In this document: positions 17,680 through 26,927 of the stretch, one piece after another
Layout of the letters: every line of letters begins with the position of its first letter
Numbering within the stretch: the first letter of the stretch is position 1
Source: Alcanivorax sp.
Lineage (GTDB): Bacteria > Pseudomonadota > Gammaproteobacteria > Pseudomonadales > Alcanivoracaceae
Length of the DNA stretch: 64,000 nt
Direction: 5' to 3'
Assembly (NCBI GenBank): GCA_017794945.1
Contig: CP051239.1
Location: 1,664,692 to 1,728,691 of the forward strand
Position numbers and translations under genes: made by a program
The notes under the pieces: generated by a model
What the model saw: only the letters and a program-made list of their open reading frames with translations
Databases searched by the model: none
What the model was told of the DNA's origin: nothing

Positions 17680-18996
17680 ATGACCATTCGTCTGCAGGAA
17701 TTCCAGCGCCGCCGCCGCGAGCTGATGGAGCAGATGGAGCCCAACAGCATCGCCATCCTGGCCGCCGCGCCGGAGCGCACCCGCAACCGGGACGTGGAAC
17801 ACCCCTACCGCCAGGACAGTGACTTCTGGTACCTGAGCGGCTTCCCCGAAGCGGAAGCGGTGATGGTGCTGCTGCCCGGCCGCGAACACGGCGAATACGT
17901 GCTGTTCTGCCGCGAGCGCGACCGTGCCCGGGAAATCTGGAACGGCTACCGCGCCGGGCCGGAGGGGGCGGTGGCGGACTACGGCGCCGACGACGCCTTC
18001 CCCATCAACGACATCGACGACATCCTGCCCGGCCTGGTGGAAGGCCGCGAACGGGTCTACTACGATCTGGGCCGCGACGCCGCCTTCGACAGCCGCCTGA
18101 TGGGCTGGATCAACACTATCCGCGAGCGGGTGCGCACCGGCGCCCAGCCGCCCGGTGAATTCGTGGCGCTCTCGCACCTGCTGCACGACATGCGCCTGTT
18201 CAAGAGCAAGGCGGAAACCGAGCTCATGCGCCAGGCGGCCCAGATCTCCGCCGGCGCCCACGTGCGCGCCATGCAGGCGGTGCGCCCGGGTATGTATGAA
18301 TACCAGTTGGAAGCGGAATACCTGCACGAATTCATGCGCCACGGTGCCCGCAGCCCGGCCTACCCGAGCATCGTCGGCGGCGGCGCCAACGGCTGCATCC
18401 TGCACTACATCGAGAACAGCGCGCCGCTCAAGGACGGCGACCTGGTGCTGGTGGACGCCGGCTGCGAGCTGCACAACTACGCCTCGGACATCACCCGCAC
18501 CTTCCCGGTGAACGGCACCTTCAGCGGCGAGCAGCGCGCCCTGTACGAGCTGGTGCTGGCCTCGCAGTACGCCGCCATCGAAGCCACCCACACCGACAAC
18601 CACTGGAACGTGCCCCATGAAACCGTGGTGCGCATTCTCACCGAGGGTCTGGTGGACCTGGGTCTGCTGGTCGGCCACGTCGACGACCTGATCGAAGAGC
18701 AGGCCTACCAGCGCTTCTTCATGCACCGCACCGGCCACTGGCTGGGCCTGGACGTGCACGACGTGGGCGATTACCGCATCGGCGGCGAATGGCGCCAGCT
18801 GGAACCGGGCATGACCCTCACCGTGGAGCCGGGCCTCTACATCGCCCCGGACGACGACACCGTGGAAGAGCGCTGGCGCGGCATCGGCATCCGCATCGAG
18901 GACGACGTGCTGGTCACCAAAGAGGGCTGCGACGTGCTCACCCGTGACGTGCCCAAGAACATCGACGACATCGAAGCGCTGATGAGAGAGAGTTGA
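17680..18996 (+). CDS. pepP: Xaa-Pro aminopeptidase P
   Basis: 438 residues; a two-metal (Mn) peptidase that removes N-terminal residues preceding proline. The N-terminal creatinase-like domain starts RRRRELMEQMEPNSIAIL. The metal ligands are visible in order: VDAGCELHNYASDITRTFP (Asp, Asp), HRTGHWLGLDVHD (His), TVEPGLY (Glu) and IRIEDDVLV (Glu). Its stop codon lies inside the heptad repeat element starting at 18993. GGAG precedes the ATG. Confidence 0.96.
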   Translation: MTIRLQEFQRRRRELMEQMEPNSIAILAAAPERTRNRDVEHPYRQDSDFWYLSGFPEAEAVMVLLPGREHGEYVLFCRERDRAREIWNGYRAGPEGAVADYGADDAFPINDIDDILPGLVEGRERVYYDLGRDAAFDSRLMGWINTIRERVRTGAQPPGEFVALSHLLHDMRLFKSKAETELMRQAAQISAGAHVRAMQAVRPGMYEYQLEAEYLHEFMRHGARSPAYPSIVGGGANGCILHYIENSAPLKDGDLVLVDAGCELHNYASDITRTFPVNGTFSGEQRALYELVLASQYAAIEATHTDNHWNVPHETVVRILTEGLVDLGLLVGHVDDLIEEQAYQRFFMHRTGHWLGLDVHDVGDYRIGGEWRQLEPGMTLTVEPGLYIAPDDDTVEERWRGIGIRIEDDVLVTKEGCDVLTRDVPKNIDDIEALMRES

Positions 18997-19095
18997 AAGT
19001 TGCAAGTTTCAAGTTGCAAACGCGGAAGAGGGCCTTTGAATGCGCAAAGGCCGTGCCCGCGAGTTTCTCTTTGCAACTTTCAACTTGTAACTTGC
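18993..19095. repeat. Inverted heptad-repeat element between pepP and ubiH
   Basis: Left arm from 18993 has AAGTTGC, AAGTTTC, AAGTTGC, AAA (18997-19020); right arm has GCAACTT, TCAACTT, GTAACTT (19073-19093), its reverse complement. The spacer holds a second perfect stem GGCCTTTG / CAAAGGCC (19031-19052). The pepP stop codon is in the left arm. The transcript could fold into a long hairpin between pepP and ubiH. Confidence 0.85.
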
Positions 19096-19128
19096 TCGTC
19101 GTATTAGATCACGAGGCGTCATAACGCG

Positions 19129-20319
19129 ATGACAAACCCATTAGATCGCCCGTGCGCATCTGCCCCGCTCATAGTAGGCGGCGGCATGGCGGGCGCGGCC
19201 CTGGCGCTGCTGCTGCGCCACCACGGCGCGCCGGCGGTGACGCTGGTGGAGAGCCACGCCCTGGCCGCCGGCGAGGCGCCGGACACGCCCAGCTTCGACG
19301 CCCGCAGCACGGCGCTGTCCGCCGGCAGCCTGGCGATTCTCGAGCAGCTCGGCCTGCAGAACGCGGTGCTGGAGAACGCCGCCGGCATCGACACCGTGCA
19401 CGTGTCCCGGCGCGGCCGGCTCGGCCTGGCCCGGCTCACCGCCGCGGAGCAGAACCTGCCGCGCCTGGGCGCGGTGGTGGAAAACCGCTGGTTCGGCCAT
19501 GTGCTGCTGCGCGCCGTGGAAGCGGATCCGGCCATCACCCTGCGCGCCCCGGCCTCGCTCACCGGCATCCGCCGCACCAGCGACGGCTATGAAGCCATGC
19601 TGGACGATGGCGAAGAGTTGCACACGCCGCTGCTGATCGCCGCCGACGGCGCCCGCTCGCGCACCCGTGACTGGCTCGGCATCAGCGCCCGCCACCGGGA
19701 CATCGGCCACGACGCCCTGATCGCCAACGTCGGGCTGGCGGAGCCGCACCGGGGCCAGGCGTTCGAGCGCTTCCTCGACGAGGGCCCGCTGGCCCTGCTG
19801 CCGCTGCCCGGCGAGCGCATGGCGCTGGTCTGGACCGGCCCCCGCGACGACGTAGACCGCTGGATGGACCTGGACGACAACGCCTTTCTGGCCGCCCTGC
19901 GCGAACGGCTCGGCCGCGGTATGCCGCGCCTCACCCGCGTCGGCGAGCGCGCCCGCTACCCGCTGGTGCTCAGCGAAGCCTGCGCCCAGGCGGTGCCGTT
20001 CGCGGCGGTGGTCGGCAACGCCGCCCACACCCTGCACCCGGTGGCCGGCCAGGGCTTCAACCTGACCCTGCGCGACCTGGAACTGCTGGCCCGCCGCGTC
20101 GGCGGCGAGGCCGAACCGGGCCGCCTGGCCCTGCTTGAGCAATGGGCCGCCGACCGCCGCGCCGACCAGAGCCAGATCGGCCACGCCTCGCGCTGGCTGC
20201 CGGAGCTGTTCCGCGTGCGCCAGCCGCTGTTCGCCCACAGCCGCCAGCTCGGTCTGCTGGCCCTGGATCTGCTGCCGACCGCCCGCAAAAATTTCGCTCG
20301 CCGGGCTATGGGCCTTTGA
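19129..20319 (+). CDS. ubiH: 2-octaprenyl-6-methoxyphenol hydroxylase
   Basis: 396-residue FAD monooxygenase of ubiquinone synthesis. The FAD GxGxxG motif is GGGMAG (residues 17-22), DGARSRTRDWLG is the DG motif, and GNAAHTLHPVAGQGFNLTLRD is the characteristic UbiH version of the GD motif (GNAAxTLHP). It stands in the conserved ygfB-pepP-ubiH-ubiI order. Confidence 0.93.
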   Translation: MTNPLDRPCASAPLIVGGGMAGAALALLLRHHGAPAVTLVESHALAAGEAPDTPSFDARSTALSAGSLAILEQLGLQNAVLENAAGIDTVHVSRRGRLGLARLTAAEQNLPRLGAVVENRWFGHVLLRAVEADPAITLRAPASLTGIRRTSDGYEAMLDDGEELHTPLLIAADGARSRTRDWLGISARHRDIGHDALIANVGLAEPHRGQAFERFLDEGPLALLPLPGERMALVWTGPRDDVDRWMDLDDNAFLAALRERLGRGMPRLTRVGERARYPLVLSEACAQAVPFAAVVGNAAHTLHPVAGQGFNLTLRDLELLARRVGGEAEPGRLALLEQWAADRRADQSQIGHASRWLPELFRVRQPLFAHSRQLGLLALDLLPTARKNFARRAMGL

Positions 20320-20335
20320 ATGACGGCAGAGCCTC

Positions 20336-20490
20336 GATACAGGATTCAGGATGCAGGATACAGGCGCGTGGTTGGGCGTGTCGTACCAGGGAGGCTGGTG
20401 CTCCGCGATGAAAACGGTGATGCGCGGGCACGGACTTTAAGACCGCACAGGCGTGTTCCGCGCTGTATCCTGTATCCTGCATCCTGTATC
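20336..20490. repeat. Inverted heptad-repeat element between ubiH and ubiI
   Basis: Left arm GATAC then AGGATTC, AGGATGC, AGGATAC, AGG (20336-20364); right arm CTGTATC, CTGTATC, CTGCATC, CTGTATC (20463-20490), the reverse complement with few changes. The spacer of about 98 bases shows no gene. Confidence 0.85.
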
Positions 20491-20516
20491 GCCTCCAGGC
20501 CTGTTAGAGAGCGCCC

Positions 20517-21770
20517 ATGACCAACGACCCCACGAACCCCTCCAGCACCACCCACACCGATATCCTGATCGTCGGCGGCGGCATGGCCGGCGGGCTGCTC
20601 GGGCTGCTGCTGGCGGACCAGGGCTTATCGGTGCGGGTGCTGGACGCCGGGCCGGCGCCGGTGCGCCCCAGCGGCGAATCCGCGCCGCGGGTGTCCACGC
20701 TCAGCGAGGCCAGCCACTGGCTGCTGCGCCACGCCGGCGTCTGGGATCGCCTGGATCCGGCGCGGGTGCAGGCCTACGCCAGCATGCAGGTGTGGGATCG
20801 GGACGGCACCGGCGAGGTGCGTTTCAGCGCCGCCGACGCCGGCACGGATTGCCTGGGCTGGCTGCTGGAAAACGATCATCTTACCGCCGCGTTGTTCGAA
20901 GCCGCCGGCGAGCGCGACACCCTGGCCTGGCACTGCGGCGCGCCGGTGGATCAGCTGAGCCGGGACGGCGACGGCTGGCGGGTGAGCGCCGGCGACCAGG
21001 TTTTCACCGCCGACCTGCTGGTGGGCGCCGACGGCGCCCGCTCGCGGGTACGCGACGCCGCCGGCATACCCGCCCCGGGCCGGGACAGCGGCCACCGCGC
21101 CCTGGTGGCCACCATCGAAACCGACCGGCCCCACGGCGGCTGCGCCCGCCAGGCGTTCATGGACTCCGGCCCGCTGGCGCTGCTGCCGCTGTTCGGCCAC
21201 GGCGGCCACCGTGGCGACGGCCACCGGTGCTCCATCGTCTGGTCTGCCTGGCCGCAGCGCAGCGACGAACTGCTGGCGCTGGACGACGACGCCTTCGGCG
21301 CCGCGCTCAGCCAGGCCGCCGGCGAAGTGCTGGGCGCCGCCCGGGTGGTCAGCCGCCGCGCCGTGTTCCCGATCGAAGAGCGCCACGCCAGCCGCTACCA
21401 GGGCCGCGCCCTGGCGCTGGTGGGCGACGCCGCTCATGTGATCCATCCGCTGGCCGGGCAGGGCATCAACCTGGGCCTGCTGGACGCCGCCGTGCTCGCC
21501 GAAGAACTCGGCCGCGCCCGCGCCGCCGGCCTGCCGGTGGCCCACGCCACCATCCTGGCGCGCTACGAGCGCCGCCGCCGCGCCGACAACCTGCTGATGC
21601 AGAACGCCATGCGCGGCTTCAAGCTGCTGTTCGAACGCCCCGAACCCGCCGTCCGCTGGCTGCGCAACACCGGCCTGGGCCTGGTCAACCGCCTCGCCCC
21701 CGCCCGCCACGCCTTCATGCACCGCGCCCTGGGCCGCGCCGGCGACCTCCCCCGCAACGCCCGACCCTGA
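20517..21770 (+). CDS. ubiI: UbiI/VisC-type FAD-dependent ubiquinone hydroxylase
   Basis: 417 residues, paralogous to ubiH. The N-terminus has LIVGGGMAGGLLGLLLADQG, then DGARSRVRDAAG and LVGDAAHVIHPLAGQGINLGLLD, the GDAAHxIHPLAGQG form typical of UbiI/UbiF. In the conserved order it occupies the visC/ubiI position (C5 hydroxylation of the ring). It ends the operon, followed by a GC-rich hairpin. Confidence 0.9.
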   Translation: MTNDPTNPSSTTHTDILIVGGGMAGGLLGLLLADQGLSVRVLDAGPAPVRPSGESAPRVSTLSEASHWLLRHAGVWDRLDPARVQAYASMQVWDRDGTGEVRFSAADAGTDCLGWLLENDHLTAALFEAAGERDTLAWHCGAPVDQLSRDGDGWRVSAGDQVFTADLLVGADGARSRVRDAAGIPAPGRDSGHRALVATIETDRPHGGCARQAFMDSGPLALLPLFGHGGHRGDGHRCSIVWSAWPQRSDELLALDDDAFGAALSQAAGEVLGAARVVSRRAVFPIEERHASRYQGRALALVGDAAHVIHPLAGQGINLGLLDAAVLAEELGRARAAGLPVAHATILARYERRRRADNLLMQNAMRGFKLLFERPEPAVRWLRNTGLGLVNRLAPARHAFMHRALGRAGDLPRNARP

Positions 21771-21772
21771 CC

Positions 21773-21793
21773 CGCGGCCCCGGGGGGGCCGCG
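21773..21793 (+). terminator. GC-rich hairpin after ubiI
   Basis: Perfect 9-base stem CGCGGCCCC / GGGGCCGCG with a 3-base loop, three bases past the stop. The following TCGCTTATTT is only partly T-rich, so termination strength is uncertain. Confidence 0.6.
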
Positions 21794-22216
21794 TCGCTTA
21801 TTTCCCGATGCACACAGCTGTCAATGACGTAAACATTGACAACGCGGCCTCCGTTTGTCCTCACGCATCTTTTACAAGTTTTGTGGTTCCGATACGTTGA
21901 CGTTTATTCACAAGCCGTATTTTCTGTCCGTTATTGGCCCTGGCGCCGCAGCCCGCTGATCACGCGGTCTACAGCGATTCTAATAAGGTCTTATGGTAGA
22001 GGGGTACCCAGAGCCGATACTTAATTATTAGCCTATAAAATCCGAATCAGTAAAAGGTTTTGACTAACGGAAACGGTTAACAAAAGTGCACGAAATGTAG
22101 CGTTAACCAGTGTTTTGTTTCTAATTCGTCGCACATACTGCGCGCCCGTTAAGTGAACACCTGTAATAACAAAGCCGCCGTTCTTCCCCTGAAACGGCCT
22201 GACGGAGTAGTTCGCC
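21794..22216. other. Intergenic region upstream of pair 2
   Basis: About 420 bases, AT-richer than its surroundings, with no convincing gene. It holds the promoter of the second barrel gene and the motif at 22153-22165 listed separately. Confidence 0.4.
22153..22165 (+). promoter_or_regulatory. FabR/DesT-like half operator before pair 2
   Basis: The 13 bases GTGAACACCTGTA lie 52 bases before the barrel gene. The identical 13 bases occur on the minus strand in the palindrome at 62801-62816 upstream of the desaturase operon. The ACA-NN-TGT centre is like that of FabR and DesT sites. Confidence 0.5.
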
Positions 22217-23578
22217 ATGAACAATAAAATCGTCGCCCGGGGCGCTGCCCTGGCGCTTGCCATTGGTTCCACCACCGCCGCCTACGCCAGCATGGGCAAC
22301 ATCGGCACCACCTACGGGGTGCTGCCGTCCGACGTGGCCTCCGCCCAGGCCCTGTCCATGTTCAACACCCAGGTGTCCGCCGTGTACTACAACCCGGCCT
22401 ACCTCACCAAGGACCCCCGTGGCGAGCTGACCATGGGTCTGCTGCACGCCGACCACGAGCTGCGCGCCACCAGCCTGGGCGGCGCCAACCCGCCCAACCG
22501 CAGCGGCGGCGACGTGCTGCAGGATTCCCCGTCCCAGCACACCCTGATCGGCATGAAGACCGATCTCTCCTCGCTGACCAAATTCAACCACCCGATTTTC
22601 TTCGGCGTGATGATCGGCGTGGAAAAGTACGGCGAGGAAATGCTGGCGTTTGAATCCCAGACCTCCCGGGAAGGGCAGTACTTCGAATACGGCCGTCAGC
22701 CGCTGTTCCTGAACCTGGGCGGCGCCACCACCCTGTGGCGCGGCATCGACATCGGCGCCTCCGCCCGTATCACGCTGCACTCGGAAGCGGAGCTGGTGGC
22801 CACCACCAACCTGGCCGGCGAAACCCAGTACGAAGAACTGAACGTCTCCGCCAAGCCGTCGATTCGCCCGATTCTCAGCGCCACCGTGGACATGGCGGAA
22901 ACCTTCTGCCCCGACAACGAAGGCTGCTGGCTGGACGGCTTCGAAACCGCCTTCGCGTTCCGCGGCTACTCCAACACCAACACCACCGTGGACGCGCAGA
23001 CCGTGATCCCCGGCACCATCGCGCCCCCGGGCCTGAACCTGAAAGTCACCACCCTGGACTCCTACCAGCCCAACATCTACTCCGCCGGCCTGCTCTACGG
23101 CGGCGAGCGCTTCCGCGTCGGCGCCTCGGTGGAAATGCAGCAGTGGTCCGACCTGGAAGAAGAGTTCGACGACGACACCATCAAGGACCAGGCGGTGAAC
23201 AGCGAAGTGGGCACCCTGGAATTCCAGGACATCGTGGTGCCGCGCCTGGGTGCCGAGTTCGAGTTCAACGACACCTTCATGCTCACCGGCGGCGTCGCCT
23301 ACAGCGAATCCCCGCTGGAATCCAATGCGTCCCTGGACGTGAACTACCTGGACGCGGACAAGTGGATCGTCGGCCTGGGCCTCACCGCCAAGTACAAGAA
23401 CCCGCATTTCCTGGCCTACCCGGTGCGCTTCGACTTCGGTTACCAGTACCAGAAACTTGAAGCCCGCGAGTTCGATCTCTACGCCACCAACTCGCCCACC
23501 TACCCGGAACCCTACGAAACCGTGGAAGCGGACGGCGACGTCCACGTCTTCTCCGGTTCGGTCACGCTGAAATTCTAA
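22217..23578 (+). CDS. TraF-like / FadL-like outer membrane barrel protein (pair 2)
   Basis: 453 residues, paralogue of 10984-12297. Signal peptide ends about TTAAYA; the mature start MGNIGTTYGVLPSDVASAQALSMFNTQVSAVYYNPAYLTKDPRGELT closely follows the first copy. The last residue is Phe (SVTLKF), as expected for BAM-inserted barrels. Seven conserved blocks, for example GRQPLFLNLGG and NLAGETQYEEL, are shared between the copies. It forms a unit with the lipoprotein 12 bases downstream. Transported compound unknown; the shared operator core points to lipid regulation. Confidence 0.87.
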   Translation: MNNKIVARGAALALAIGSTTAAYASMGNIGTTYGVLPSDVASAQALSMFNTQVSAVYYNPAYLTKDPRGELTMGLLHADHELRATSLGGANPPNRSGGDVLQDSPSQHTLIGMKTDLSSLTKFNHPIFFGVMIGVEKYGEEMLAFESQTSREGQYFEYGRQPLFLNLGGATTLWRGIDIGASARITLHSEAELVATTNLAGETQYEELNVSAKPSIRPILSATVDMAETFCPDNEGCWLDGFETAFAFRGYSNTNTTVDAQTVIPGTIAPPGLNLKVTTLDSYQPNIYSAGLLYGGERFRVGASVEMQQWSDLEEEFDDDTIKDQAVNSEVGTLEFQDIVVPRLGAEFEFNDTFMLTGGVAYSESPLESNASLDVNYLDADKWIVGLGLTAKYKNPHFLAYPVRFDFGYQYQKLEAREFDLYATNSPTYPEPYETVEADGDVHVFSGSVTLKF

Positions 23579-23590
23579 CGGAGGTCGGTC

Positions 23591-26500
23591 ATGGATATGC
23601 GCAAGCTGATAGTGCTCACGGGCACCGCGATACTGGCCGCCTGCGGCGGCAGCAGCAGTGACGAGCAAACGGTAAGTTTCGACAACTGGCAGGAAACCGA
23701 GGTGGTCTACAGCTACCCGTTCGACGGCCAGGCGGAAGTTTCCCCCAACGCCCCGGTGGTGGTGCGCTTCTCCGACCCGGTGGAGGTGGACGCGTCCAAC
23801 TTCACGCTCACCGGCCCGGACGGCCCGGTGAACTTCACCGTGGAAAGCGCCGACCAGGGCCGCAGCGCCGTGCTGATGCCCAATCCGGCCCTGGCGGTGA
23901 AAAGTGAGTACGCGCTCACTCTCAATAACATCCGCACCGACAACGGCGACGCCGCCCTCCCGGACGGCAGCGTGGACTTCAAGACCCGCGCCGCCCTGGA
24001 AGGCAAGCCCCGCGCCCTGCGCCAGCTCAGCGACAGCTTCGAGGTGGCCAGCGTCAGCCCGGACGGCGACGACCTGCCGTTCCTGGATTTCTCCTCCGTG
24101 AATCTGGTGATGACCCAGCCGCTGGACCGCCAGACCGTGGTCTACGGCGACACCGTCACCCTCACCCAGGACGGCGAAACGGTGCCCGCGTACCTGCGCG
24201 TGGACGGCCGCCACATCAGCATCGACCCGCAAAACGAGCTGAGCAGCGGCAGCGACGTCACCCTGGAACTCAGCAACGGCGTGCAAAACCTTTACGGCGA
24301 AGAGCTGGCCGGCGGCTTCACCCGCACCTTCTCGCCGCGCAACACCAAACCGCGCGAAACCCTGGTGCAGGAAGCGGCGCCCGCCGACCCGGTGCTCGGC
24401 TGCCTGGACGACGGCGTGCAGACCTCGCCGATCACCGGCGACCCGATCAACTGCGTGCCGCTGATCGCCAAACTGCTGGGTGACAACACCGTCTCCAAGC
24501 AGCAGGGCAATGTGTTCGCGGAACTCGCCTTCGCCCCCAATTTCCCGGACAAAACCCCGCTGCGCGTGCCCAAGGGCTCGCTGCTCAAGGGCGACCCGCT
24601 GGACGTGCGCATCGGCGGCGAAGTGCCCGCCGGCTTCGATTCCGGCGAAGTCACCGTCACCTTCCTGGGCGACGCCAACGGCTACCTGCTGCCCAACCCC
24701 TACACCGACGACCCGTCCGCGCCCAAGCAGCTGCGCCTGACCATGGACGTGGCCTTCGACACCGAGGTGCAGCGCGCCAACGGCGCCTTCAACCAGACCC
24801 TGCTGCAGGTGGAGCTGGTGGGCTACGCCATCGCCGACACCCAACAGGGCAGCCTGATCGTCGACGCCGTCGGCGTGGTGGAGCCGGAAGTGCTCGGCAC
24901 CGAAACCGCCTACGGCGTGCTCAGCTTCCACATGGAGTCCTACCCGGACCAGCAGAACGCCCCGGAAATGACCCCGGATGAGAGCAACCCCACGCTGGCC
25001 GCCTGGCAGCCCGGCGACCACGTGAACAAGCAGCGCCCCGGCGACCCGATCATCCTCAACTTCAGCGAGCCGCTGGACCCGACCACGGTGATCGAAGGCG
25101 ACACCCTGCGCGTCACCGCCGACGGCGCCCCCGTGGACTTCGAGTACTACCTGGACGGCGTCTCCATCGTCATCCAGCCGCAGCCCACGCTGCAGTACAC
25201 CACCGATTACCAGGTGCAGTTCACCAACGGCATCAGCGACATCGCCGGCAACCCGGCCCTCGGTGAAACGCTGAACTTCACCATGCCGACCTACATCGGC
25301 AGCGGCCACCCGGCCATCGCTGTAACCACCTACCCGGGCTTCCCCTGCGCCGCGGACAAGGACAGCTGGGACATCGCCAACGGCGACCACGGTATCTGCC
25401 GCGGCGGCGAAAGCGACGACGACCACCTGCCGGTGATGCCGCTGCCCGCCGAGCGCGCCATCGAGGTGCAGTTCTCCCAGGTAATGGACGAGGACAGCAT
25501 CATCCTCGGTGAAACCTGCGACAGCGGCAGCTTCCGCGTGGAAAAAATCGCCGACGCCGGCCAGGCCCCGCAGCAAAGCGGCACCAACTACGTGTGCCAG
25601 GAAGCGGTGCCCGGTGAAATCGAATACAACGCGCGCACCGTCACCTTCATCCCGGATCAACCCTGGGAAGAGGGCGCCACCTACCGCTACGTGCTGATGT
25701 CCGAAAACCAGGACTTCACCCCGGCCAACTGCACCAGCGGCGAAGCGATCTGCACCGTGGATCAGGCGCCGCTGCAGACCGCCGTGCTGGAAGCGCCCAC
25801 CGACGACATGGGCGGCCCCAACCTGGAGATTTACTTCACCGGGGCCCCGGCCACCGACGACGTCTTCCAGGTGCTGCGTAACCTGCCGGCCTTCGACGTT
25901 AACGCCGACTTCGTCCACCAGGACGCCGAGCCGCAACCCCAGCCCACCGCTGGCGTCCCCGGCGAATACCCGGTGCCGCCCAACGGCACCGAGCTGTTCG
26001 TGCAAAACACCGGCGGCTTGCTGCAGGAGGCTCGGGTGGGCTGCGACTACGACGGCGCGAACTGCCCGGCGGAGAAGTTCCTCTACCTGACCGCCGCCCT
26101 GGACGTGGAAGTGGTCGGCTACGACGCCCAGGAAGACGCGGTGCGGGTGAACATCTACCCGACCCTGCTGCAGACGTCGTCCGTGGACGTGTTCGGCCGC
26201 TTGGCCCTGGCCTTCTTCCCGCTCGGTGATGTCACCATCCCCACCGGGGCCCAGGTGATGCGCATCCGCTACCAGGAAGACGGCAACGGCAACCGCACCC
26301 AGCCGGTCACCGGCTGGATCCGCGAAACCCCGGACGGCCCGGTGTTCGAAACCAGCCTGGACCTGTACCTGAGCGCCCCCTATCTGGAGCCGGCGGCGCT
26401 GGGCCTGACCCTGGCCCACGACCTGTACAGCTACCCGCTGAGCCTCGACCTGGTGGGCGACGTCACCTTCCTGGACGACGGCCGCCTGCAGATCGAGCAA

Positions 26501-26638
26501 CGCAACCAGGCTGCGCAAAGCATCGAGGTGGACATCACCTTCAGCCGGGGCGGCAGCGTCGCCGCCGCCAACATGACCCTCGGCATCCCCGAAGGCGGCG
26601 TGTTCCTCAACTACATCTCCACCCCCATCAAGCCCTAA
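23591..26638 (+). CDS. Large lipoprotein with bacterial Ig-like domains (pair 2)
   Basis: 1015 residues, paralogue of 7689-10973. N-terminus MDMRKLIVLTGTAILAACGGSSSD has lipobox LAAC. The first Ig-like segment contains PFDGQAEVSPNAPVVVRFSD; a second begins PLDRQTVVYGDTVTLTQDGE and a later one AIEVQFSQVMDEDSIILG, each matched in the first copy. An Asp/Glu-rich surface and conserved Cys pairs (for example in PCAADKDSW) suggest an extracellular location. GGAGG precedes the ATG. Followed by a REP pair, probably the end of the unit. Confidence 0.87.
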   Translation: MDMRKLIVLTGTAILAACGGSSSDEQTVSFDNWQETEVVYSYPFDGQAEVSPNAPVVVRFSDPVEVDASNFTLTGPDGPVNFTVESADQGRSAVLMPNPALAVKSEYALTLNNIRTDNGDAALPDGSVDFKTRAALEGKPRALRQLSDSFEVASVSPDGDDLPFLDFSSVNLVMTQPLDRQTVVYGDTVTLTQDGETVPAYLRVDGRHISIDPQNELSSGSDVTLELSNGVQNLYGEELAGGFTRTFSPRNTKPRETLVQEAAPADPVLGCLDDGVQTSPITGDPINCVPLIAKLLGDNTVSKQQGNVFAELAFAPNFPDKTPLRVPKGSLLKGDPLDVRIGGEVPAGFDSGEVTVTFLGDANGYLLPNPYTDDPSAPKQLRLTMDVAFDTEVQRANGAFNQTLLQVELVGYAIADTQQGSLIVDAVGVVEPEVLGTETAYGVLSFHMESYPDQQNAPEMTPDESNPTLAAWQPGDHVNKQRPGDPIILNFSEPLDPTTVIEGDTLRVTADGAPVDFEYYLDGVSIVIQPQPTLQYTTDYQVQFTNGISDIAGNPALGETLNFTMPTYIGSGHPAIAVTTYPGFPCAADKDSWDIANGDHGICRGGESDDDHLPVMPLPAERAIEVQFSQVMDEDSIILGETCDSGSFRVEKIADAGQAPQQSGTNYVCQEAVPGEIEYNARTVTFIPDQPWEEGATYRYVLMSENQDFTPANCTSGEAICTVDQAPLQTAVLEAPTDDMGGPNLEIYFTGAPATDDVFQVLRNLPAFDVNADFVHQDAEPQPQPTAGVPGEYPVPPNGTELFVQNTGGLLQEARVGCDYDGANCPAEKFLYLTAALDVEVVGYDAQEDAVRVNIYPTLLQTSSVDVFGRLALAFFPLGDVTIPTGAQVMRIRYQEDGNGNRTQPVTGWIRETPDGPVFETSLDLYLSAPYLEPAALGLTLAHDLYSYPLSLDLVGDVTFLDDGRLQIEQRNQAAQSIEVDITFSRGGSVAAANMTLGIPEGGVFLNYISTPIKP

Positions 26639-26651
26639 CGGGCCAGGGTTT

Positions 26652-26780
26652 GTGCGAGCGGGCCCAGCCCGCGAAAGGCCGGTGAAACCGGCCGGCAGGA
26701 TTCCAGAGACCTATAATCAGCCTCTCTGGCATCCTGCCGGCAAGCTTTGCTTGCCTTTCGCGGGCAAGGCCCGCTCCCAC
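26652..26780. repeat. REP inverted pair (Pseudomonas type)
   Basis: Two arms of about 55 bases in inverted orientation. Each has GGGAGCGGGCC..GCCCGCGAAAGGC followed by GCCGGCAGGAT.CCAGAG. The GCGGGCAAGGCCCGCTCCCAC core matches the REP sequence known from Pseudomonas putida. It lies 14 bases after the lipoprotein stop and would make a long cruciform or transcript hairpin. Confidence 0.85.
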
Positions 26781-26927
26781 CATCCCCCCACACCATCCCC
26801 CACACAATCTCCCTACAACGCCCCCAAAACCCCCGCCCCACCTAGGCTTCCACCCGCTGGTCCGTTATCCTTCACCCCTACCGTGAACAGCCCGGCCTTT
26901 GCCCGGGATATGGAGTGAATTAACCCC

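Noticed and set aside
19031..20323. Shared GGGCCTTTGAATG at 19030 and 20310
   Set aside because: A 13-base match, but one copy is the coding end of ubiH and the other is in a spacer; too little to claim duplication.
21836..22024. 62-codon plus-strand frame before cassette 2
   Set aside because: No ribosome site, no membrane or domain pattern, and it covers the AT-rich control region.
22121..26518. A 1465-codon open frame on the minus strand
   Set aside because: It is antisense to the barrel and lipoprotein genes, is full of His/Val/Gly/Gln low-complexity sequence typical of a GC-rich mirror frame, and has no ribosome site or motif.
26780..26927. Glycine riboswitch before gcvT
   Set aside because: The leader is C-rich and lacks the conserved GGAGAG-type aptamer pairs; no tandem aptamer can be drawn.
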